The notes under the pieces were generated by a model, which worked only from the letters and a program-made list of their open reading frames with translations, did not search any database and was not told where the DNA came from. A stretch of DNA of 37,356 nucleotides from Clostridiales bacterium (GTDB lineage Bacteria; Bacillota; Clostridia; Oscillospirales; CAG-272): positions 1,284 to 38,639 of the forward strand of contig DPGK01000041.1 in the NCBI GenBank assembly GCA_003523225.1, read 5' to 3'. Shown piece by piece: positions 31,560-37,356 of this stretch. Both the position numbers and the translations under genes were made by a program. How positions within the stretch are numbered: position 1 is the first letter of the stretch; every line of letters starts with the position of its first letter.

Positions 31560-31772
31560 ATGCAATTCACTACAGAATTCGGCGACAGACTGGCGGTCTA
31601 CCGCCGCCGCACCGGGATGACGCAGGACGCCCTTGCCTCACGGCTTGGTGTTTCGGCTCAGGCGGTCTCAAAATGGGAACGCGCTGTCTGCTGTCCGGAC
31701 ATTTCACTTCTGCCCGCACTCGCGGACACTTTCGGCATCAGTATCGACCTCCTGTTCGGCAGGTCAGCCTGA
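31560..31772 (+). CDS. Small XRE-family helix-turn-helix regulator
   Basis: A 70-residue protein that is essentially one Cro/CI-type helix-turn-helix: FGDRLAVYRRRTGMTQDALA, SRLGVSAQAVSKWERA, then PDISLLPALADTFGISIDLL. The ATG at 31560 has AAGGAGG at 5 bases; upstream in-frame Mets are ignored because they fall in the structured leader. It is probably a DNA-binding repressor without a sensory domain. It is the only recognised gene behind a perfect consensus promoter and is ended by a 22-bp perfect terminator hairpin. Confidence 0.9.
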   Translation: MQFTTEFGDRLAVYRRRTGMTQDALASRLGVSAQAVSKWERAVCCPDISLLPALADTFGISIDLLFGRSA

Positions 31773-31776
31773 TGCC

Positions 31777-31823
31777 AAAAACACCGCTGCATGACCGTAA
31801 AACGGTCATGCAGCGGTGTTTTT
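31777..31823. terminator. Bidirectional terminator, 22-bp perfect stem
   Basis: Arms 31777-31798 and 31802-31823 are exact reverse complements around a three-base loop (AAA). The left arm starts AAAAACACCGC, so both strands end in T-runs. It separates the convergent XRE and endonuclease/exonuclease/phosphatase genes. Confidence 0.93.
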
Positions 31824-31846
31824 TACCTGCCGTGATCCGGCTCTGT

Positions 31847-32941
31847 TTATTTCAACCTGAACTGAAGCACCACCGGTCCGTGGTCCGAATACGCAAATCC
31901 GGTATAAATGTTACTTACGGAAACAGCCTCAACATTGTCGCTGACCAGAAAGCCGTCCACTATTATTGTGAAATTCCCTTCCTTGTACGGAATGTCACAG
32001 TTTCGGCAGGTGGGGTTATATTCGCCGCCGGAATAATCCGTGCATCTTGAAATGCAGTCAGGAAGCATATCTGCCGGAAACGGCTGCGCCCATTCAAAGC
32101 CTACCGCCCCGTCACCGTTAAGCCGCTCGTTTGAGTCACCGGTGAAATCATGGTTGAAATCCCCGCCGCACACACAGTAGTTGCCCGCCTCGTATTCCGC
32201 CTTCATATCGTCAAACAGCATATTCATCTGAGCCGCGCGTATCTCATCGCTGCCTCCGTATGCCGACATATGCACATTGTAGATGACCAGCTCAGCTCCT
32301 CCCTCCACCGGCACTCTTGACACCGAATAACAGCGGTCGAGGTCAAGGAATTTTCCGAATCCGGTCGATATCGGAAAGCTTCTTCTCACTGCAGAGGTTA
32401 TCTTATACCGTCCCAACGTCAGAATTCCCGCATTTGAAGCACCGTGAGGCTCGTTCAACGGAAACATGAGGTATGCTGAATGATAATTCACCGCGAAAAC
32501 ACTGTTCATTGACGAAAACCGCGACTCCAGCATCGCTCTTTCGTCTATATGAAAGCTCCGCGTGGAATCGGTATCCACCTCCTGAAAAAGAATAAAATCA
32601 GGAGAAAAGCTCTCCACAGTGTCAGCACCGTCAGCAATGCATTTGCGGACGCTATCCGCACTTTCCGCACGCGACTCTGTTCCGCCGTCCATGAAAAACG
32701 TAAACTCCGGCGTGTACGCGCCAAAGCCCAGATTCTGCGTTATGATAGTGTAGACTTCCCCGGTCTTTACGCTGTCGTTTGCACCGTTGCCGGTAACCTC
32801 CAAAGTAATATTATCATCTATTCTCGAATAGCTGAATACGACATAGCATATGTACACAAGAACAGTGATAAGAATAAGAGAGACCAATGAAATAAGAGCC
32901 GCAAGAAGTATCCTTTCCGGTTTTGATGAAATATGCTTCAT
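31847..32941 (-). CDS. Membrane-anchored endonuclease/exonuclease/phosphatase family protein
   Basis: A 364-residue protein with an N-terminal membrane segment (about 13-37, LLAALISLVSLILITVLVYI) and an EEP-fold domain outside the membrane. Catalytic motifs in order: IITQNLGFG, FILFQEVDTDS, YNVHMSAYGG, GGDFNHDFTG, DGFLVSDN and YSDHGPVVLQF. These are the metal-binding and general acid-base residues of the DNase I/phosphatase superfamily. Being on the outer face, it may act on extracellular DNA or phospho-lipids; the substrate is unknown. It faces the XRE gene convergently. Confidence 0.9.
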   Translation of the reverse strand: MKHISSKPERILLAALISLVSLILITVLVYICYVVFSYSRIDDNITLEVTGNGANDSVKTGEVYTIITQNLGFGAYTPEFTFFMDGGTESRAESADSVRKCIADGADTVESFSPDFILFQEVDTDSTRSFHIDERAMLESRFSSMNSVFAVNYHSAYLMFPLNEPHGASNAGILTLGRYKITSAVRRSFPISTGFGKFLDLDRCYSVSRVPVEGGAELVIYNVHMSAYGGSDEIRAAQMNMLFDDMKAEYEAGNYCVCGGDFNHDFTGDSNERLNGDGAVGFEWAQPFPADMLPDCISRCTDYSGGEYNPTCRNCDIPYKEGNFTIIVDGFLVSDNVEAVSVSNIYTGFAYSDHGPVVLQFRLK

Positions 32942-33050
32942 GTTATTGACCGTGTCTTTATTGTATTTTGTTCTGCCGGCTCAAGGCCGTAACTACTGCC
33001 AAGAGCCGTATCCGAGTCTGACGCCGGAATGGGTAAGACTGATTCTGAAC

Positions 33051-33083
33051 GGGGTCGGCTCAAAATCTGATTGAGCCGACCCC
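33051..33083 (-). terminator. Hairpin downstream of the sugar ABC ATPase gene
   Basis: A 13-bp perfect stem (33051-33063 with 33071-33083, GGGGTCGGCTCAA) and a seven-base loop, 20 bases past the ATPase stop. It lacks a clear U-tract on the minus strand, so its efficiency as an intrinsic terminator is doubtful. Confidence 0.5.
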
Positions 33084-33102
33084 GGTTGTTATTATATTAA
33101 TC

Positions 33103-34215
33103 TCAGTGGATAATGCAGCGCTCGGTGTCCTTATCGAATATGTGCAGACGGCTCATATCAAAGGCAACCTTGATGTTATCGCCCGCACGGGTGGTGGAGC
33201 GAGAGGAAACGCGTGCGATGAGGTTGGTCTCACCTATGGTGAGGTAGAGATGGATCTCAGCACCCATAAGCTCTGTAACATCAACGTAAGCATCTACAAC
33301 GCTGTCCGGCAGTGCAGCAAGCTGCATGGGAGCGTCGTGAATGCACTCGGGGCGCAGACCGCCGATAACTTCCTGACCTATGTAATCCTTGAGGTCGGGG
33401 TTGTTTGCCTTCTCAGGCGGCAGCTTGATAGACTTGTCCTCAAAGTTGAAGTACACGTCGTCGCCCTTCTTGACCAGCTTACCGTTGATGAAGTTCATCT
33501 GAGGAGTTCCGATAAATCCGGCAACGAAAACGTTGCAGGGCTCATCGTAAAGGGTCTGAGGAGTATCGACCTGCTGGATGAGACCGTCCTTCATAACGAC
33601 GATTCTCGTAGCCATGGTCATAGCCTCGACCTGGTCGTGTGTAACGTAAATAAATGTGGTCTGAACGCTCTGATGCAGCTTTGTAAGCTCGGTTCTCATC
33701 GCGGCACGCAGCTTAGCGTCAAGGTTTGAGAGAGGCTCGTCAAGAAGGAAGACCTTCGGTTTACGAACGATAGCACGTCCCAGAGCAACACGCTGCTTCT
33801 GACCGCCGGACAGAGCCTTCGGCTTTCTGTCGAGCAGGTGAGTGATATCAAGTATACGGGCGGCGTCCTCAACACGTCTCTTGATCTCTTCCTTCGGTGT
33901 CTTAACGAGCTTAAGGCCGAATGCCATGTTCTCAAACACCGTCATGTGAGGATACAGAGCGTAGTTCTGGAACACCATCGCTATCTTTCTGTCCTTAGGA
34001 GCTACATCGTTGACAAGCTGGTCGCCGATGAAAAGCTCACCCTCGGTGATCTCCTCAAGACCCGCGATCATACGCAGGGTGGTTGATTTACCGCAGCCGG
34101 AAGGACCGACCAGAATCAGAAATTCCTTATCCTTGATATCAAGGTTAAAATCCGATACAGCGGTAACTCCGCCCGGATATTTTTTGTAAATGTGCTTAAG
34201 CGATACACTTGCCAT
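33103..34215 (-). CDS. ugpC: Sugar ABC transporter ATP-binding protein (UgpC/MsmK/MalK family)
   Basis: A 370-residue importer ATPase. Walker A GPSGCGKST, Q-loop FQNYALYPHMTV, signature LSGGQKQR, Walker B VFLLDEPLSNLDAKLR and switch His VTHDQVEAM are all present. The C-terminal MalK-type regulatory/TOBE region (FINGKLVKK, GGLRPECIHD, VTELMGAEIHLYL) follows. No permease or binding-protein genes are in the window, so it is likely a shared ATPase serving several sugar importers, as described for MsmK in other Firmicutes. The ATG at 34215 has an AGGAGG-like site. A palindrome at 34342-34366 lies upstream. Confidence 0.96.
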   Translation of the reverse strand: MASVSLKHIYKKYPGGVTAVSDFNLDIKDKEFLILVGPSGCGKSTTLRMIAGLEEITEGELFIGDQLVNDVAPKDRKIAMVFQNYALYPHMTVFENMAFGLKLVKTPKEEIKRRVEDAARILDITHLLDRKPKALSGGQKQRVALGRAIVRKPKVFLLDEPLSNLDAKLRAAMRTELTKLHQSVQTTFIYVTHDQVEAMTMATRIVVMKDGLIQQVDTPQTLYDEPCNVFVAGFIGTPQMNFINGKLVKKGDDVYFNFEDKSIKLPPEKANNPDLKDYIGQEVIGGLRPECIHDAPMQLAALPDSVVDAYVDVTELMGAEIHLYLTIGETNLIARVSSRSTTRAGDNIKVAFDMSRLHIFDKDTERCIIH

Positions 34216-34341
34216 AGGGTGTGCTTCCTCCTTGAAATTAGAATCGTTTTATCGCCGATTCCGACTATTATTCTGTACTACAATATTGTATCAAATTTTC
34301 GTGAAAAATGATAGAGTCTTATTCCCCAAAATTTCAGGTTC

Positions 34342-34366
34342 AAAATTGTGCACCTTGTACAATTTT
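34342..34366. promoter_or_regulatory. Operator-like palindrome upstream of the sugar ATPase gene
   Basis: AAAATTGTGCA and TGTACAATTTT form 11-base arms with one mismatch around CCT. It lies about 127 bases upstream of the ATPase start and 107 bases beyond the tex stop. No U-tract follows, so a protein-binding site is more likely than a terminator. Confidence 0.45.
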
Positions 34367-34472
34367 CTGTTTTTTAACCTCAAAGTGCGGCGTTTTGATG
34401 TTTTTTTGACCCGCCGGATGTGAACTTATAGTTACCTTCGGGGTAATAATCGGGCAATAAGCGCAAGCCTCA

Positions 34473-36641
34473 TCAGCCCTCGCCCTCACCGAGCTTCATT
34501 GTAAGCCCTATGCGGTGACGCGCCGTATCCACCGACAGCACCTTGACTTTTACAATATCTCCGACCGAAAGCACCTCGGCGGGATGCTTTATGTATCTGT
34601 CGCATATCTGGGAGATGTGTACCAACCCGTCCTGATGCACACCGATGTCAACAAAAGCGCCGAAATCTATTACATTGCGGACTGTTCCGGTAAGAATCAT
34701 TCCCTCCTTGAGCGACGTGATATCCAACACATCGTCGCGCAGCACCGGAGCCGGGAAGCTGTCGCGTACGTCGCGTCCGGGCTTTTCAAGCTCTGAAATA
34801 ATATCGCAAAGAGTCGGCTCGCCGACGCCTATCTCAGAGGCGACCTTGGCTTTTCCCTTCTCCGCCACCTTTTTGCCGAGCAGCTTGAGTCCGCCGGAGC
34901 GTATCTCCTCCTCGTCAAATCCGAACATACCGAGCAGCTTGTGCGCCGCCTCGTAGGATTCGGGGTGGACACCGGTAGAATCCAGCACCTCGTCCGAGCC
35001 TGAAACGCGCAGAAATCCTGCCGACTGCTCGTAAGCCTTGCTTCCAAGCCGCGGTACCTTAAGTAGCTCGGCGCGGCTCAGGAACTCTCCGTTTGCCTCA
35101 CGGTACTTGACAATATTCTTTGCCACCGGAGCGCTGATACCGGAAACATATGAAAGCAGTGAGTAGGAAGCGGTGTTGAGGTCGATGCCGACCGAGTTGA
35201 CGCAGTCCTCGACCACACCGGTAAGCGCCTCGTCAAGCCGCGCCTGCTTCATGTCGTGCTGATACTGCCCCACTCCGACAGACTTCGGGTCTATCTTCAC
35301 AAGCTCGGCAAGCGGGTCCTGCAAGCGGCGCGCGATCGACACCGCCGAACGCTGTGTTACGTCAAAATCGGGAAATTCCTCGGCTCCGAGCTTTGACGCC
35401 GAATAAACCGACGCCCCCGCCTCGCTCACCATAATATATTTGCAGTCTCCGGGAGTTTCCCTGAGCAGTCCGGCAATGAATATCTCGCTTTCCTTTGACG
35501 CAGTGCCGTTGCCTATGGCAATTACGTTCACGCCGTATTTGCGTATAAGGCCGGATACCACGCGGGAGCTTTCCGCAATGCGCTCCTGCGGCTTTGTGGG
35601 ATAAATGACCGCAGTGTCAATGACCTTTCCGGTCTTATCCACCACTGCCAGCTTGCACCCGGTGCGGTATCCGGGGTCAAAGCCCATAACCGTTTTGCCG
35701 CGCAGAGGCGGAGACATCAGAAGATGCCTTAGATTGTCCTCAAACACCTTCAGCGCACCCTCGCTGGCTTTGTCGGTCAGGTCGTTTCTTATCTCCCGCT
35801 CCACGGAAGGAGCAATAAGACGTGTGTAGCTGTCGTCGATCGCCGCTTTGACGTAATCCCTCGCCGGACTCTCTCCGGACGTGAGGAATTTACGGTACAG
35901 ATAGCTCATCACAAGCTCTCCGCCCGGCTCTATGCTGACCTTAAGGAAGCCTTCCTTTTCGCCGCGGTTGACGGCAAGCACACGATGTCCGGCAATCTTT
36001 TTGACGCGCTCGGAGAAGTCGTAGTACTGCGCGTACACCGAATCCTCCTCCTTTGCCGCCTTTGAAACCAGAATACCGTGCTCGGCGGTCAGAGTTCTCA
36101 CTCCCTTGCGGCAGTCGGCGTTGTCTGAAATGCTTTCGGCTATGATATCAAGCGCCCCGGCTATTGCCTCGTCGGCGCTCGCCACGCCCTTTTCCTCATT
36201 TATGTATTCAGCCGCCGCTTCGGGAATAGCCGGATCATAGGATTCCTTCTGCGCAAAGATAAGCTCAGCCAACGGTTCAAGTCCCTTTTCTCTCGCCACC
36301 GACGCACGCGTTTTTCTCTTGGGACGGTACGGACGGTAGATGTCGTCTACCTCGGTAAGAGTCTTTGCCGCGTCGATAGCACGCTCAAGCTCCGGCGTCA
36401 GCTTTTCCTGCGCGGCAATAAGAGCCTTGACCTCCTCGCGCCGCTTTTCAATACTGCGCAGATAGTTAAGCCTGTCAAATAGGTCTCTCAGCACCGTGTC
36501 GTCAAGCGAACCTGTCACTTCCTTGCGGTAACGCGCGATAAATGGGATGGTGTTGCCCTCGTCTATAAGCGCAACCGTTTTCCTTACCTGCTCAACTCCA
36601 AGTCCCAGCTCTTCGGCAAGGACTGCTTCAATATCGATCAT
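34473..36641 (-). CDS. tex: RNA-binding transcription accessory protein Tex
   Basis: A 722-residue Tex protein, a nucleic-acid-binding factor involved in transcription. The order of domains is clear: N-terminal Tex helices (GNTIPFIARYRKEVTGSLDD), a YqgF/RNase H-like domain (VMGFDPGYRTGCKLAVVD), a helix-hairpin-helix region (VGVGQYQHDM, LNTASYSLLSYVSGIS) and a C-terminal S1 domain (GMILTGTVRNVIDFGAFVDI, VGVHQDGLVHISQ). Length and order match the family. The gene is richer in G+C than the BREX island. It is flanked by the sugar ATPase downstream and a pseudouridine synthase upstream, 52 bases away. Confidence 0.97.
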   Translation of the reverse strand: MIDIEAVLAEELGLGVEQVRKTVALIDEGNTIPFIARYRKEVTGSLDDTVLRDLFDRLNYLRSIEKRREEVKALIAAQEKLTPELERAIDAAKTLTEVDDIYRPYRPKRKTRASVAREKGLEPLAELIFAQKESYDPAIPEAAAEYINEEKGVASADEAIAGALDIIAESISDNADCRKGVRTLTAEHGILVSKAAKEEDSVYAQYYDFSERVKKIAGHRVLAVNRGEKEGFLKVSIEPGGELVMSYLYRKFLTSGESPARDYVKAAIDDSYTRLIAPSVEREIRNDLTDKASEGALKVFEDNLRHLLMSPPLRGKTVMGFDPGYRTGCKLAVVDKTGKVIDTAVIYPTKPQERIAESSRVVSGLIRKYGVNVIAIGNGTASKESEIFIAGLLRETPGDCKYIMVSEAGASVYSASKLGAEEFPDFDVTQRSAVSIARRLQDPLAELVKIDPKSVGVGQYQHDMKQARLDEALTGVVEDCVNSVGIDLNTASYSLLSYVSGISAPVAKNIVKYREANGEFLSRAELLKVPRLGSKAYEQSAGFLRVSGSDEVLDSTGVHPESYEAAHKLLGMFGFDEEEIRSGGLKLLGKKVAEKGKAKVASEIGVGEPTLCDIISELEKPGRDVRDSFPAPVLRDDVLDITSLKEGMILTGTVRNVIDFGAFVDIGVHQDGLVHISQICDRYIKHPAEVLSVGDIVKVKVLSVDTARHRIGLTMKLGEGEG

Positions 36642-36693
36642 TATTCTGTCTGCCTTTCAATTTTCTTTGTGTACGGTCATTTGTATCATTCAA

Positions 36694-37356
36694 TCATTCA
36701 AGCCCCGACGCCGTTCTGAGCGCCGCCACCTCGTCGGAGGTAAGATAGCGAACTTCTCCGCGACCGAGCGCAGGATCGAGTGCCAAAGGACCAAAGCTGA
36801 TCCGCTCGAGCGCAGTGATCTCATTCCCCACCGCGCCGAACATCTGCTTTATCTGATGGTACTTTCCTTCATGTATCGTTATAAGCCCCGTGAAGTCGCT
36901 CTCGCGCTTGACAAGGCAAGGAGCGGTCAGATACCCGCCCTCAATGTAAACTCCGTTCTGAAGCCTCACGGCAGCCTCGTCGTCAAGCGGCTTTGCCGAG
37001 GTGTACCGGTAGGTCTTGTCCACATGCCGCGCCGGGGACAAAAGCCGGTGGGAAAGCTCGCCGTCATCGGTCAGCAGCATCAGCCCGACTGTGTATTTGT
37101 CAAGTCTGCCGCACGGAAATACCCGCGTCCGGTCGCGCTCCTCGCACAGCTCGGTAACAACGGGGCAGCCGTCCCGCCTGTCCTCCGTTGCGCTGACATA
37201 TTCCTCGGGCTTGTTGAGCATAATGTAAACGTGTTCCCGCCATTCTATCTCAGCACCGCGCCGCGTAACACGGCTTATCCCCGGTTTTACCTCGTCATCG
37301 GAGCGGCGCGCGGGTATTCCGTCAATGAGGATAAGCCCAGAGCGCACCTCGCGCGC
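36694..37356 (-). CDS. RsuA/RluB-family pseudouridine synthase, 5' end outside the window
   Basis: About 220 residues of an RNA pseudouridine synthase that converts a uridine of rRNA to pseudouridine. A partial S4 RNA-binding domain (ILIDGIPARRSDDEVKPG) is followed by the catalytic region MLNKPEEYVSATED and GRLDKYTVGLMLLTDDGELS (catalytic Asp in GRLD), then HVDKTYRYTS and EGKYHQIKQMFGAVG. The frame is open through the right edge, and S4 residues are missing, so the real start lies beyond 37356. The compact layout is that of RsuA/RluB/E/F. The specific target uridine cannot be assigned. Confidence 0.93.
   Translation of the reverse strand, partial: AREVRSGLILIDGIPARRSDDEVKPGISRVTRRGAEIEWREHVYIMLNKPEEYVSATEDRRDGCPVVTELCEERDRTRVFPCGRLDKYTVGLMLLTDDGELSHRLLSPARHVDKTYRYTSAKPLDDEAAVRLQNGVYIEGGYLTAPCLVKRESDFTGLITIHEGKYHQIKQMFGAVGNEITALERISFGPLALDPALGRGEVRYLTSDEVAALRTASGLE

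Noticed and set aside
1..37356. CRISPR arrays, tRNA and rRNA genes
   Set aside because: No regularly spaced repeats and no tRNA- or rRNA-like sequence were noticed on reading either strand.

Overview
The window looks like a chromosomal segment of a gut-type Clostridia (Oscillospiraceae/Ruminococcaceae-like Firmicute). This is inferred from the gene set (FtsEX with a coiled-coil M23 activator, a PucR-type regulator, AzlCD, a stand-alone UgpC/MsmK ATPase, Tex, AGGAGG ribosome sites and frequent TTG/GTG starts). No rRNA, tRNA or CRISPR array was recognised.

Left edge (about 1-2650): a complete IS66-family insertion sequence with tnpA, tnpB and tnpC on the minus strand, bounded by a perfect 22-bp inverted repeat, with a 16-bp perfect hairpin in the tnpA leader.

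Accessory island (about 2650-19040, all minus strand, visibly more A+T-rich than the right half): reading in the direction of transcription, an unrecognised, possibly DNA-binding protein, then brxP, brxC, pglZ and brxL, a 65-residue CxxC/CxxC protein, a cysteine desulfurase, a WYL regulator, an MmcQ/YjbR protein, a hypothetical helical protein and a YfcE-like phosphoesterase. The core brxP-brxC-pglZ-brxL is a BREX type 4 phage-defence system. It has no DNA methyltransferase. Instead it carries a PAPS-reductase/DndC-like PP-loop protein with a ferredoxin-like cysteine cluster, and a cysteine desulfurase directly downstream. The simplest reading is that sulfur is drawn from cysteine by the desulfurase, perhaps handled by the small Cys protein, and used by BrxP to mark DNA, while BrxC, PglZ and BrxL carry out or license the antiviral step. 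I see no integrase. Two strong terminators and a cluster of short repeats separate the island from lysS.

Conserved chromosome (19271-28164, minus strand): lysS, which has an unusual C-terminal tRNA-binding domain, greA, an S41 peptidase, an M23/coiled-coil hydrolase activator, ftsX, ftsE, a PucR/CdaR-like regulator and rsmE. The ftsE-ftsX-M23-S41 block is a cell-wall remodelling cluster.

Right part (28258-37356): on the plus strand a membrane-anchored protein of unknown function, an EamA transporter, azlCD and a small XRE regulator. The XRE gene is preceded by a perfect consensus promoter and a structured leader with a possible 27-residue peptide. On the minus strand there is a membrane-anchored endonuclease/exonuclease/phosphatase-fold protein, a shared sugar ABC ATPase, tex, and an RsuA-type pseudouridine synthase cut by the window edge.
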